Shown here one piece after another: positions 1 to 8,135 of a stretch of DNA of 49,136 nucleotides. A program made the translations under genes and the position numbers. Each line of letters starts with the position of its first letter. The first letter of the stretch is position 1. The stretch spans positions 1-49,136 of IMG/VR virus record IMGVR_UViG_3300047560_000929. One strand, 5' to 3'. This DNA is from a virus. Below the pieces are notes generated by a model. It was given only the letters and a program-made list of their open reading frames with translations. It had not been told where the DNA came from and did no database searches.

Positions 1-2
1 AA

Positions 3-362
3 TTCCATAATAATGGTAAAGAGGCGTATATAGTCGGTCATGCTAAGAATCCTGATAGTGAAGGTTCTTTGATTAGTACACGACTTAACATTCTCAGAGA
101 GCTTCAGCTTTATGAAGATATGATGTTAACTTCGTTTGAGTATTACAAAGAGACTGGCAAATTTCCTTGGGAGTTTATTGGTTTTCTTCCTCAAGATACA
201 ACAAAAGAACTCGATGCCATTAATAATGGTAAGATGCTTCATTATACGATGGATGAGTTGGTTGAGCTTCAAAGGATAGAGCAAAACAGCCTATTGAGTA
301 ATTCCATTGGTGTTGATTATGATGAGTGTGAGTATGATGAAGAGGAACAGGAAGCTGCCTGA
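3..362 (+). CDS. C-terminal part of an unidentified phage protein (cut by window edge)
   Basis: The frame is open from the first complete codon at position 3 to the TGA at 360-362, so this is the 3' end of a gene that begins outside the window. An internal TTG at 69 could be mistaken for a start, but the upstream codons read as ordinary protein. The visible 119 residues are hydrophilic and end in a strongly acidic tail (DECEYDEEEQEAA). I do not recognise a family. A hairpin follows directly at 372-400, consistent with the end of a transcription unit. Confidence 0.7.
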   Translation, partial: FHNNGKEAYIVGHAKNPDSEGSLISTRLNILRELQLYEDMMLTSFEYYKETGKFPWEFIGFLPQDTTKELDAINNGKMLHYTMDELVELQRIEQNSLLSNSIGVDYDECEYDEEEQEAA

Positions 363-371
363 TTAAAAAAA

Positions 372-400
372 GAAAGGTCGGAATTTGTTTCCGACCTTTC
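372..400 (+). terminator. Hairpin terminator-like element
   Basis: A 12-bp perfect stem (372-383 with 389-400) with a 5-base loop lies 10 bases after the stop of the first gene. There is no T tract on the plus side, but a run of A precedes it, so it would have a T tract if read on the minus strand. Confidence 0.55.
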
Positions 401-459
401 ATCATATGTAACAAATTCTGTTACGCGCCTGGTGCATACCAGCTATGCAAAAATAATGG

Positions 460-488
460 TTGTCAGGTGCGCCAAATCCTCCTATAAT
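460..488 (+). promoter_or_regulatory. Sigma70-type promoter (TTGTCA-N17-TATAAT)
   Basis: TTGTCA at 460-465 and TATAAT at 483-488 are separated by exactly 17 bases, 27 bases upstream of the CobT-like gene start. Confidence 0.75.
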
Positions 489-515
489 GGTCTCAATTAA
501 TCGAGCGAGGATCTT

Positions 516-2699
516 ATGTCTCAATCCAAATCACTTCTAGCTAAACTACTGGCTACGGAAAATATCTCAATTCAGCGGGATGCTTCGGCTGAAACCGCTT
601 CTTTTGATATTAAGTCCCGTGTCCTTATCCTTCCCGTGTGGCAAAATATCTCCAATGACCTTGAAGACATGTTGGTCGTTCATGAGGTGGGCCACGCCCT
701 TGATACTCCTGCTGATGGCTGGATGAAAGGCATGGAAAGTATCGCAGAGAAAATCTGCGGTAACAAAAACGATGATACACTGTCGGCTGTCAAAGGCTTT
801 CTCAATGTCATCGAAGATGCCCGTATTGATAAACGTCAAAAGCGCCGTTATCCTGGCTCGCGCCGTAACTATCTGATCGGCTACAAAGAATTGATCGACC
901 GTGACTTCTTTGGCACGGCGAACCGTGAGGTTAATTCTTACTCTTTCATTGACCGCGTGAACATGTATTTCAAAGGCGGCTTCAATGCAGGTATCAAGTT
1001 CTCGTCTGAGGAAATGCCTTTCGTCAAGCGTATTGAGGCCGCTGAAACCTTCGATGAGGTTGTTGAAATCACCGAAGCCGTCTTCCAGTATGCGAAGAAC
1101 AAAGGTGAAGAACAGCAACAGAATATGGAAACTTTGAAGATTGGTCGACCTTCTGATGAAGGTGATGAAGGAGATGATTTCGCTTGGATCGATGATGAAG
1201 ATGATGAAGATTTTCCCGTTGATGGTCTAGACGAAGATGAAGATTTTCCGACCAATAATACCTCTTCGTCTATGCGTGGTGAAGGTGACATTGAAGCCGA
1301 GTCGGACGAAAAGCCTAAAAACTCTCAGTCTGGTTCTTCAAACGAAGGCGAATATGTTCCTGAATCTGAGACTGACAATGCTTGGCAGAAGAAGATGAAC
1401 CAGCTTTTGGCCAATGACAAGACCAAATATAACTATGTCACTGTGCCTAAGGTTAACATCAAAAATATACTGAGCGACTACAAAGAATTTCTTGCTCAGA
1501 ACAAGAAAGCTTATTTCTCAGAGAAAGGCTTTGATGATCCTGCCAGCTGGATCACCACGGTCCGTAATGATATGGTGAAGTATCGCAATGAAGACAATGC
1601 GACAATCTCTTTCATGGTGAAAGAATTTGAAATGAAGAAGTCTGCGGACATCTTCTCTCGCATTTCGATTGCTAAGACTGGTGTGATTGACACGAACAAG
1701 ATTTATTCGTATAAATACAACGAAGACATCTTCCGTCGTCAGTCTATCATTCCTGAAGGCAAGAACCACGGCTTCGTCATGGTGCTTGATTGGTCTGGTT
1801 CTATGAGCGGTAACATCAAAGAAACCGTCAAGCAACTGATCAGCCTGACCTCGTTCTGCAAACGGACTCAGATCCCTTTTGAAGTGTATATCTTCCGCGA
1901 CCGTAATGGTTATGAATACAGCCAACGCGGTGAGTGCTTTGATAGCCAGATCGGTGATATTAAACTCGAAAACTTCACTATGCGAAATATCCTTTCATCT
2001 CGCATGAAGGCTAATGAGTTGATCGAAGCTTACACTATGCTCTGGGCCATGGCTCGTTCACCTACCAAGTGTGATATTATGGGTGGCACGCCTCTCAATC
2101 AGGCTATTGTGGCTACAGAAGAGATCGTTAATCGTTTCAAGGCTTCTAGCAAGGCTCAGATCGTCAACGTGATCTTCCTGACCGATGGTGAGTCAAATCA
2201 GATCAGTGGTATACAAGGTATGCAGATCACCAAATACCATGATTATTTCACCAAGGCCGTCAACAAATACATCCTTCAAGACAAAGAAACTGGTAAAGAA
2301 TACCACTTCAATGCTGATACGATGTATGGTGAAGAAGTCACCGTCAACCTGTTGAAGCGTTTGAAAGATCGTACCGGTGTGAACCTGATCGGCTTCTATC
2401 TGTATGATTATTCGGCCTATAATCGGCTTCAGAGCCAGTTCTTCGGATACAATGTTGATCCGAAGTTTTCTGAAACGATGCGTAAATTCTGGAGTGAAAA
2501 CAAGTTTGTTCCTGTGCAATCTCGTGGCTATGATGATTACTACATCATCAATACCTCGGCTATGAAAGATACGGAAAACAACCTGAGTGTTGATTCCAAC
2601 ATGTCGAAGTCGAAGATTACAAAGGAATTTATGAAGTTTTCGAACAAAAAGTCCGTAAACCGCATCCTTTTGAAGCGGTTCATCGATAAGGTGGCTTGA
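516..2699 (+). CDS. CobT-like VWA-domain protein with HExxH motif
   Basis: 727 residues. An HEVGH zinc-peptidase-like motif lies at residues 56-60, a very acidic low-complexity linker at about 211-275, and a C-terminal von Willebrand A domain with a complete MIDAS-type DWSGSMS near residue 425, GGTPL near 528 and FLTDGES near 555. This resembles the CobT/CoxE-type partner of CobS/MoxR AAA+ ATPases, and the next gene is such an ATPase, so the two probably form a chaperone-like complex. The pair is known from T4-like cyanophages and rhizobial phages, where the function is unproven; cobaltochelatase activity cannot be assumed. The ATG is preceded by GCGAGGA. The TGA stop overlaps the -35 box of the next promoter. 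Confidence 0.85.
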   Translation: MSQSKSLLAKLLATENISIQRDASAETASFDIKSRVLILPVWQNISNDLEDMLVVHEVGHALDTPADGWMKGMESIAEKICGNKNDDTLSAVKGFLNVIEDARIDKRQKRRYPGSRRNYLIGYKELIDRDFFGTANREVNSYSFIDRVNMYFKGGFNAGIKFSSEEMPFVKRIEAAETFDEVVEITEAVFQYAKNKGEEQQQNMETLKIGRPSDEGDEGDDFAWIDDEDDEDFPVDGLDEDEDFPTNNTSSSMRGEGDIEAESDEKPKNSQSGSSNEGEYVPESETDNAWQKKMNQLLANDKTKYNYVTVPKVNIKNILSDYKEFLAQNKKAYFSEKGFDDPASWITTVRNDMVKYRNEDNATISFMVKEFEMKKSADIFSRISIAKTGVIDTNKIYSYKYNEDIFRRQSIIPEGKNHGFVMVLDWSGSMSGNIKETVKQLISLTSFCKRTQIPFEVYIFRDRNGYEYSQRGECFDSQIGDIKLENFTMRNILSSRMKANELIEAYTMLWAMARSPTKCDIMGGTPLNQAIVATEEIVNRFKASSKAQIVNVIFLTDGESNQISGIQGMQITKYHDYFTKAVNKYILQDKETGKEYHFNADTMYGEEVTVNLLKRLKDRTGVNLIGFYLYDYSAYNRLQSQFFGYNVDPKFSETMRKFWSENKFVPVQSRGYDDYYIINTSAMKDTENNLSVDSNMSKSKITKEFMKFSNKKSVNRILLKRFIDKVA

Positions 2700-2710
2700 C
2701 AAAAGCCACC
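2690..2710 (+). other. 8-bp hairpin overlapping stop codon and -35 box
   Basis: GGTGGCTT (2690-2697) pairs with AAGCCACC (2703-2710). The stem covers the last codons of the VWA gene and the TTGACA of the following promoter, so it may attenuate readthrough. There is no T tract. Confidence 0.4.
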
Positions 2711-2724
2711 TGATATCCTATAAT
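2696..2724 (+). promoter_or_regulatory. Perfect consensus promoter (TTGACA-N17-TATAAT)
   Basis: TTGACA at 2696-2701 and TATAAT at 2719-2724 with a 17-base spacer, in the short gap before the AAA+ gene. Confidence 0.85.
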
Positions 2725-2761
2725 CCATCCATAATGATGATGAAACAAGGAAGTGACCGAA

Positions 2762-3928
2762 ATGCCTAAGACTGTTGACCGTATGCAGTTTCTCTCTGCC
2801 GTTCAAGACAAGTATGATGACATCCAGACCATCACTCGCCAGCAGGTCAAGGCTGTCTGTGCTGAGTATGCTTTGGATTATCCTAATTGGCTTGTGAATG
2901 ATGTTAAGCGCCGTGTTGGTCGCGGTGTCTATCGCCTGTTTGATCAGGCCACACCTGTTACTAAACCCGTTCGTGTTTCAACTCCTGAGACCGCTGTAGC
3001 AATGGCTGTCGCGGCTGTCCAACTCAATACGGCTGCGCCCGTTGACCTTGTGCCTGAAAAGGCAAACGGTTATGTTCCCTTTGGTAACTACGCCGATGTC
3101 CGCCAGATTATCAAGTCTGGTAAATATTATCCCATGTATATCACTGGTTTGTCTGGCAACGGTAAGACCATGATGATCGAACAGGTCTGCGCCCAAGAAA
3201 AGCGCGAGATGGTCCGTGTCAATATCACCATCGAAACGGACGAAGATGACCTGATCGGTGGCTTCCGCCTGATCGATGGTCGTACCGTGTGGCAGAATGG
3301 TCCTGTCGTTGTTGCGATGGAACGTGGTGCTGTCCTGCTCCTTGACGAGGTCGACCTTGGTTCTAACAAGCTTATGTGCTTGCAGCCTGTTCTTGAAGGC
3401 AAGCCTGTCTATCTCAAAAAGATCAACAAGGTGATCACGCCTCATCCCGGTTTCAATATCGTGGCTACAGCAAACACCAAGGGCAAAGGCTCTGAAGATG
3501 GCCGCTTCATCGGTACCAACGTGATGAACGAAGCGTTTCTTGAGCGTTTCTCTATCACGATGGAACAAGAATATCCTTCTGCTAAGGTCGAACAGAAGAT
3601 CCTGAACAATGTTCTTGGTGCTTCTGGTGTTGCTGATCCTGCTTTCACTGATAAGCTTGTCCAGTGGGCCGATGTTATTCGTAAGTCCTTTTACGAAGGT
3701 GCCGTGTCTGAAATCATTTCGACTCGCCGTCTTGTCCACATCTGCGAAGCCTTTGTGATCTTTGGTCAGAACCGCGAAAAGGCAATTCAACTCTGCCTGA
3801 ACCGTTTCGATGTTGACACTAAGAACTCGTTCCTCGATCTTTACAAGAAGCTTGATGAAACGATCAATCCTGTTCCCGCAGGAACACCTACTGCTCAGGC
3901 CCCTTCTGATGCAGAAATCGCCTTCTGA
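2762..3928 (+). CDS. CobS/MoxR-type AAA+ ATPase
   Basis: 388 residues from the ATG at 2762, which has AAGGAAG 8 bases upstream; an in-frame GTG at 2753 is too close to that ribosome site. The N-terminal ~100 residues are a separate, probably winged-helix or linker, region. The AAA+ core has Walker A (GLSGNGKT), Walker B (VLLLDEVDLG) and a sensor region (IVATANTKGKG), the pattern of CobS/MoxR ATPases. It almost certainly works with the VWA protein upstream. It has its own consensus promoter, so it can be expressed independently. The ATPase assignment is firm; the substrate is unknown. Confidence 0.9.
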   Translation: MPKTVDRMQFLSAVQDKYDDIQTITRQQVKAVCAEYALDYPNWLVNDVKRRVGRGVYRLFDQATPVTKPVRVSTPETAVAMAVAAVQLNTAAPVDLVPEKANGYVPFGNYADVRQIIKSGKYYPMYITGLSGNGKTMMIEQVCAQEKREMVRVNITIETDEDDLIGGFRLIDGRTVWQNGPVVVAMERGAVLLLDEVDLGSNKLMCLQPVLEGKPVYLKKINKVITPHPGFNIVATANTKGKGSEDGRFIGTNVMNEAFLERFSITMEQEYPSAKVEQKILNNVLGASGVADPAFTDKLVQWADVIRKSFYEGAVSEIISTRRLVHICEAFVIFGQNREKAIQLCLNRFDVDTKNSFLDLYKKLDETINPVPAGTPTAQAPSDAEIAF

Positions 3929-3930
3929 TA

Positions 3931-3959
3931 TTGACAGAGGGTGATACCTCTGTTATAAT
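3931..3959 (+). promoter_or_regulatory. Perfect consensus promoter (TTGACA-N17-TATAAT)
   Basis: TTGACA at 3931-3936 starts 2 bases after the stop of the AAA+ gene; TATAAT is at 3954-3959. The hairpin at 3960-3998 starts immediately after the -10 box. Confidence 0.85.
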
Positions 3960-4002
3960 GCTCCACGATGGTACTTCGGTCACTTACCATCGTGGAGCTT
4001 TT
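3960..4002 (+). terminator. Strong 14-bp hairpin followed by TTTT
   Basis: Bases 3960-3973 pair perfectly with 3985-3998 around an 11-base loop, followed by four T. It looks like a rho-independent terminator for the CobS/CobT unit. Because the promoter just upstream would start transcription at about 3966, the same bases may also form the 5' end of the next mRNA. Confidence 0.75.
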
Positions 4003-4041
4003 CACACATAAACAGTGACTTTTCATTATGGAGAAAATAGT

Positions 4042-4254
4042 ATGTCTCAGCTTTCTAAGGTCGCGAAGCATCTTCGCCGTAACTCTACTGGTGCTGGCAT
4101 TTCTGCCAAGAAGCTTGCCAATCTTGCACATGTTCCTGTTGAGTCCGTCTACAAGCGCATCTATGACCTTCGCACTCTCGAAGGCAAGACCATTTACAGC
4201 AACTATCGCACTGTAAAGGGTCAGCGCAAGATGTTCTATCGTATTGCTGCCTAA
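4042..4254 (+). CDS. Small winged-helix-like protein
   Basis: 70 residues, basic. The predicted order is helix, helix (ISAKKLANLA), recognition-like helix (VESVYKRIYDLRTLEG) and a beta-wing (KTIYSNYRTV...KMFYRIAA), the layout of a winged helix-turn-helix. I infer a DNA-binding role; no specific family is recognised. The ATG at 4042 has GGAG 8 bases upstream; a GTG at 4015 has no ribosome site. The gene stands alone between two terminators with its own consensus promoter, which suits a highly expressed early regulator. Confidence 0.75.
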   Translation: MSQLSKVAKHLRRNSTGAGISAKKLANLAHVPVESVYKRIYDLRTLEGKTIYSNYRTVKGQRKMFYRIAA

Positions 4255-4273
4255 GTTTTAGTAAAACGCTAAG

Positions 4274-4305
4274 AAGGGTGCTATATATCTGTAGCACCCT
4301 TTTCT
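4274..4305 (+). terminator. Rho-independent terminator
   Basis: A 10-bp stem (4274-4283 with 4292-4301, core AGGGTGCTA) closes an 8-base loop and runs into TTTCT. It ends the small winged-helix gene. Confidence 0.85.
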
Positions 4306-4318
4306 ATTATGGAGCATA

Positions 4319-5140
4319 ATGATGGATCTAACAATTAATATAAGTGATTTGAGAAAGAACAAGTTATTCATCGCCACACCAATGTATGGTGGTCAGTGTA
4401 GTGGATTGTATATGAAGGCCTGTTTAGACCTTCAAGGCATGTGCGCTCAGTATGGCATTGAAGCCCGCTTCTCTTTTCTTTTCAACGAAAGCTTAATCAC
4501 ACGCGCTCGCAACTATCTTGTTGATGAGTTTATTCGTTCTGATTATACCCACCTCCTTTTCATCGACTCAGACATTCACTTCAATCCACAAGATGTTTTT
4601 GCTCTCCTTGCTCTCGATAAAGATATTATTGGTGGGCCTTATCCAAAGAAGTCTATCAACTGGCGTGGTGTCTTTGCTGCATCTAAGAGGGTGATCGAAG
4701 ATCCAAAGATTGATACTGATAAGTTTGAGCCAGGTGAACTTGAAGGTGTGACAGGCGATTATGTTTTCAATCCTGTTCCTGGCACCAAGAATTTCAAAGT
4801 TACAGAACCACTTGAAGTTATGGAAATTGGTACAGGTTTCATGATGGTCAAGCGTCAGGTCTTCGATAAGTTTAAAGAAGAATATCCACACTTGAACTAT
4901 AAGCCTGATCATATGGGTCAACAGAACTTCGATGGCAGCCGATATATTCATGCCTTCTTTGATACTGTTATTGATCCTGAAAGCCATCGCTATCTGTCAG
5001 AAGACTATATGTTCTGTCAATACTGGCGTGCGATTGGTGGTCAGGTGTGGTTGTGCCCGTGGATGAGAACTCAGCATATTGGCACATATGCTTTCAACGG
5101 CGACATGCCTAAGATTGCGGCTCTAACTGGAAATCTCTAA
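4319..5140 (+). CDS. Glycosyltransferase-like protein (GT-A fold)
   Basis: 273 residues. A beta-strand start (LFIATPMYGG), a region rich in polar contacts (SLITRARNYLV) and LLFIDSDIHF with a DxD-type motif are typical of GT-A glycosyltransferases found in T4-like phages. ATG codons at 4319 and 4322 both follow GGAG; the second has the better spacing. The stop overlaps the next ATG by one base, so it is co-translated with the dNMP kinase. The donor and acceptor are unknown. Confidence 0.7.
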   Translation: MMDLTINISDLRKNKLFIATPMYGGQCSGLYMKACLDLQGMCAQYGIEARFSFLFNESLITRARNYLVDEFIRSDYTHLLFIDSDIHFNPQDVFALLALDKDIIGGPYPKKSINWRGVFAASKRVIEDPKIDTDKFEPGELEGVTGDYVFNPVPGTKNFKVTEPLEVMEIGTGFMMVKRQVFDKFKEEYPHLNYKPDHMGQQNFDGSRYIHAFFDTVIDPESHRYLSEDYMFCQYWRAIGGQVWLCPWMRTQHIGTYAFNGDMPKIAALTGNL

Positions 5141-5808
5141 TGATTATTGGTCTTGTTGGTTTTGCCGGTTCTGGTAAAGGAACCGTAGGTGATATTCTTG
5201 TTGAGACTTATGACTACAGCAAGTTATCATTTGCAGATGCCGTCAAGGATGCAACCTCGGCCATTTTTGGATGGCCGAGGAATCTTCTTGAAGGTGATAC
5301 TGATGCCTCTAGAACCTTTCGTGAAAAGAAAGATGATTTCTGGAGCGAACGATTTGGTTATGATGTAACACCTAGATATATGCTCCAGTTGATGGGAACG
5401 GAAGCTGGTCGTGATGTGTTTCATCAAGACCTTTGGGTGCATACCGTTGAACGCCGTATTGCATATAAGCAAGAATGGGAATTTGAAACCAACTTCGTAA
5501 TTCCTGATGTTCGCTTTCCAAATGAGATTGATGCCATTCGCAAGATGGGTGGTATTGTAATCCGTGTTAAACGTGGAGATGAACCTGAATGGTATCATAC
5601 AGCACTTTCAGATAATAGAAGTGAATGTGAGCCAAAAGTGTCACAAATGTCAATACATTATTCATCAATCCACTATTCTGAATGGGCATGGATTGGCCAA
5701 AAGTTTGATGGTTACATTATGAATGATCATGACATAAAAGAACTGCACGAAAGTGTCAGCTTGCTATTGCAAACCTGCAAGAATTATGATAGTATTGAAA
5801 ATCTCTAA
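5140..5808 (+). CDS. 1: Deoxynucleoside monophosphate kinase (T4 gp1-like)
   Basis: 222 residues. It begins with a P-loop (GFAGSGKGT) and continues with the gp1-type region (KLSFADAVKDATSAIFGW, then RYMLQLMGTEAGRD and VIPDVRFPNEIDAI). T4 gp1 phosphorylates dNMPs, including hydroxymethyl-dCMP, to feed DNA synthesis. Its position directly before the clamp gene fits a nucleotide-supply role. Start and stop each overlap their neighbours by one base. Confidence 0.88.
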   Translation: MIIGLVGFAGSGKGTVGDILVETYDYSKLSFADAVKDATSAIFGWPRNLLEGDTDASRTFREKKDDFWSERFGYDVTPRYMLQLMGTEAGRDVFHQDLWVHTVERRIAYKQEWEFETNFVIPDVRFPNEIDAIRKMGGIVIRVKRGDEPEWYHTALSDNRSECEPKVSQMSIHYSSIHYSEWAWIGQKFDGYIMNDHDIKELHESVSLLLQTCKNYDSIENL

Positions 5809-5825
5809 TGAAAGAGGAGTATATT

Positions 5826-6488
5826 ATGAAGCTGAATGAGAATACACTTACCGTCTTGAAGAACTTTGCCTCTATCAATAGCGGCTTGGTTATCCGCAAA
5901 GGCAAGGTTCAAAGGACAATTTCGCCTGATGAGACTGTTTTGGCCGAAGCCTCACTTGAAGATGACTTCCCTGAAATCTTCGGTATCTATGAGCTTACCA
6001 ATTTCCTTGGTAATGTCACTACGCTCTCCAATCCTGATATGAGCTTTAGTGATAAGAGTGTGGTTATTAAGGATGGCGACCTTGAGTTGAACTATTTCTC
6101 TTGTTCAACAAATCTAATCACATCTCCGCCTGAAGGCAAGGAGCTTGTGATGAGTGATCCTACCGCAACCTTCACTATCACCAATTCAAACCTTCAGAAG
6201 ATCCTTCGACTGTCGGCTATGAATGAGCTTACGCATCTTTCTATTCTTGGTAAGAACGGCAAGATTTCACTTCGCGCCAATGAGTTGAAGAATGATACTT
6301 CAAACTCCGTCTCTATTGAGGTTGGTGAGTATGAAGGTGATGACTTCAAGGCCTCTCTGAAGGTTGACAACATCAAGGTCATTCCTGATGATTACACTGT
6401 CAACATCAAGGTTGGTCGTTTCACTCACTGGGTTAACAAGAACAACACCCTCAAGTATTTCATCGCCTTCGAAAAGGACAAGAAGTAA
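5826..6488 (+). CDS. 45: Sliding clamp, DNA polymerase processivity factor (T4 gp45)
   Basis: 220 residues, the usual size of gp45 (228 in T4). It has the repeated clamp fold, with the characteristic KNFASINSGLVIRKG start and a mid region (DDFPEIFGIYELTNFLG) shared with gp45 proteins. The ATG at 5826 has AGAGGAG 6 bases upstream; the ATG at 5808 overlaps the previous stop but lacks that signal. In T4 the clamp tethers the polymerase and also activates late transcription together with gp33 and gp55, which makes the TATAAATA motifs in this window plausible late promoters. Confidence 0.92.
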   Translation: MKLNENTLTVLKNFASINSGLVIRKGKVQRTISPDETVLAEASLEDDFPEIFGIYELTNFLGNVTTLSNPDMSFSDKSVVIKDGDLELNYFSCSTNLITSPPEGKELVMSDPTATFTITNSNLQKILRLSAMNELTHLSILGKNGKISLRANELKNDTSNSVSIEVGEYEGDDFKASLKVDNIKVIPDDYTVNIKVGRFTHWVNKNNTLKYFIAFEKDKK

Positions 6489-6778
6489 TGTCTGGCATTG
6501 GTCACAATAAGCATTTCGTTTCGCCTGTCTCACTCTCAAACGAAGAGAAGAAGAAGCTTCGCGATTGCATCCATGCTCTGAATGATTCCATGACCCGTGT
6601 GGCTGGTGAGCGTGACTTGCAGAAGGAAGCTATCAACGAAATCTTTGATGAAATTGGAGTTGATAAGAAGCTTGTCCGTAAGATGGCTAAAGCCTATTAC
6701 CTTGCCAATTATAACTCGATGGTTGAAGAAGAGAAGAACTTCCAAGACTTCTATGATGCTATCATCAAAGGTCCTTGA
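6488..6778 (+). CDS. DsbA-like small DNA-binding protein
   Basis: 96 residues, mostly helical and charged. The C-terminal half (EIFDEIGVDKKLVRKMAKAY...QDFYDAI) lines up from memory with T4 DsbA, a small double-stranded-DNA-binding protein that stimulates late transcription (DELGVDGKMFNRLLALY...VELYDAV). An alternative is a GapR/DUF2312-like helical protein, common in alphaproteobacteria. It sits between clamp and clamp-loader genes with one-base overlaps. Confidence 0.55.
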   Translation: MSGIGHNKHFVSPVSLSNEEKKKLRDCIHALNDSMTRVAGERDLQKEAINEIFDEIGVDKKLVRKMAKAYYLANYNSMVEEEKNFQDFYDAIIKGP

Positions 6779-6981
6779 TGAGCAATGAACGATTGGAAAG
6801 AATGAAAGAAATCATGAGGCCTATTGACAGGCAGATCATGTTGTGCGATGATAGAAACGATCTATTCTTGCTTGCTTCGGCTATGATGATAACATCCAAG
6901 AATATCTTCAAGAACTTTCTTGGTAAAGAAGGCGCTCTTGAAATTCTAGAAAAGGTCATAAAGGATCTTGATGATGAGTGA
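6778..6981 (+). CDS. Hypothetical small helical protein
   Basis: 67 residues from the ATG at 6778 (a TTG is one codon upstream), overlapping the previous stop by one base. It has charged ends and a central hydrophobic helix (LFLLASAMMITSKNIFKNFL). No family recognised. The position between a DsbA-like protein and gp44 suggests a replication or late-transcription accessory role, but that is context only. Confidence 0.65.
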   Translation: MSNERLERMKEIMRPIDRQIMLCDDRNDLFLLASAMMITSKNIFKNFLGKEGALEILEKVIKDLDDE

Positions 6982-7912
6982 TGAATTTCTTTGGGTCGAA
7001 AAGTATCGGCCCAAGACTGTATCTGACTGTATTCTTCCTGATCGTATCAAGAAGGTCTTTCAGAGTTATGTAGACAATAGTTCTATACCTAATCTAATGC
7101 TCACTGGTTCTGCTGGCGTTGGTAAAACCACGATAGCCAAAGCTATGTGTGAACAGCTAGGTATCAACTATATGTTTATCAACTCGTCAGAGGAAAGAGG
7201 CATCGGCGTTCTTCGTGGTAAGATCATGAACTATGCCTCTACTGTTTCTCTGGCAGGAGGTCGTAAGGTTATTATCCTTGATGAGGCCGATTATCTTACA
7301 CCTGATATGCAGGCTGCTTTGAGAGGTGCAATCGAAGAGTTCTCCGAAAATTGTTCTTTCATCTTTACCTGTAACTTTAAGAGCCGTCTTATTGAGGCTC
7401 TACACTCCCGTTGTTCTGTCATTGACTTCAGGCTTGCACCAGATGAAAAGCCTAGAATGGCAGCACAGCTATTTACTAGACTTTCTGTCATTCTAAACAA
7501 AGAAGGTATAGAATATGATAAGCAGGTTCTTATCAAGATTGTCGAGAAGTTTTTCCCAGATTATCGCAGAACACTCAATGAGCTTCAGCGGTATTCCTCT
7601 ACTGGGTCTATTGATGCTGGTACTCTGGCTCAGATTACAGACATAAGAAATGTGGCTGAGCTTGCTGGCTTCTTAAAGGCTGGTAACTTCTCTGACATGA
7701 GAAAGTGGGTTGTCACAAACTCTGATGTTGAGCCTGCAAGGATCTATCGTAAGATTTATGATAGCCTTTATGAATACTTCAAGCCTGAATCCATACCTCA
7801 GGCTGTGGTGATCCTTGCAAAGTATCAGTATCAATCCGCTTTCGTGGCTGACCATGAGGTTAATCTTGTGGCTTGTTTGACTGAAATGATGGTTGACTGT
7901 GAGTATGTCTAG
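6971..7912 (+). CDS. 44: Clamp loader ATPase subunit (T4 gp44)
   Basis: 313 residues from the ATG at 6971; 6974 is also possible (AAGGA at 6961-6965). AAA+ clamp-loader features are complete: EKYRP at the N-terminus, Walker A (GSAGVGKTT), Walker B (VIILDEAD), sensor 1 region (FTCNFKSR) and the SRC arginine-finger motif (HSRCSVI). With gp62 it loads gp45 onto primer-template junctions. T4 gp44 is 319 residues, so the length fits. Confidence 0.93.
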   Translation: MMSDEFLWVEKYRPKTVSDCILPDRIKKVFQSYVDNSSIPNLMLTGSAGVGKTTIAKAMCEQLGINYMFINSSEERGIGVLRGKIMNYASTVSLAGGRKVIILDEADYLTPDMQAALRGAIEEFSENCSFIFTCNFKSRLIEALHSRCSVIDFRLAPDEKPRMAAQLFTRLSVILNKEGIEYDKQVLIKIVEKFFPDYRRTLNELQRYSSTGSIDAGTLAQITDIRNVAELAGFLKAGNFSDMRKWVVTNSDVEPARIYRKIYDSLYEYFKPESIPQAVVILAKYQYQSAFVADHEVNLVACLTEMMVDCEYV

Positions 7913-8135
7913 AAACTGGAATAGGCCTTCTATTAAGACCTATAATAAGAAAACTTCACACTGGCATTGGAATGAAGTTTCACCAGAAAATCGTAAACAT
8001 GAACAGATGGTAAAATCTTTTTTAGAGAGTAATGATGGACCTATTCAAAGACACGATACCCTCAATCCTTCAGACGAAGAAAGAGGTAATCACACAAGAA
8101 AACGAAGGGGATTATGTCCCCTTCGTCGTCAATAA
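7905..8135 (+). CDS. Possible small basic protein bridging gp44 and gp62
   Basis: 76 residues from the ATG at 7905. It fills the ~120 bases between gp44 and gp62 that are otherwise uncoded, then overlaps the first ~100 bases of gp62 in another frame. Composition is very polar (RNWNRPSIKTYNKKTSHWHW and a basic C-terminus). It could be a real overlapping gene or just a spacer ORF. Confidence 0.35.
   Translation: MSRNWNRPSIKTYNKKTSHWHWNEVSPENRKHEQMVKSFLESNDGPIQRHDTLNPSDEERGNHTRKRRGLCPLRRQ

Noticed and set aside
567-1291. Long minus-strand frames opposite the VWA gene
   Set aside because: Low-complexity Ser runs mirror the acidic linker of the real gene; no start signal.
2978-3790. 270-residue open frame on the minus strand
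   Set aside because: Lies wholly opposite the AAA+ gene, has no ribosome site and no family features; a codon-bias shadow.
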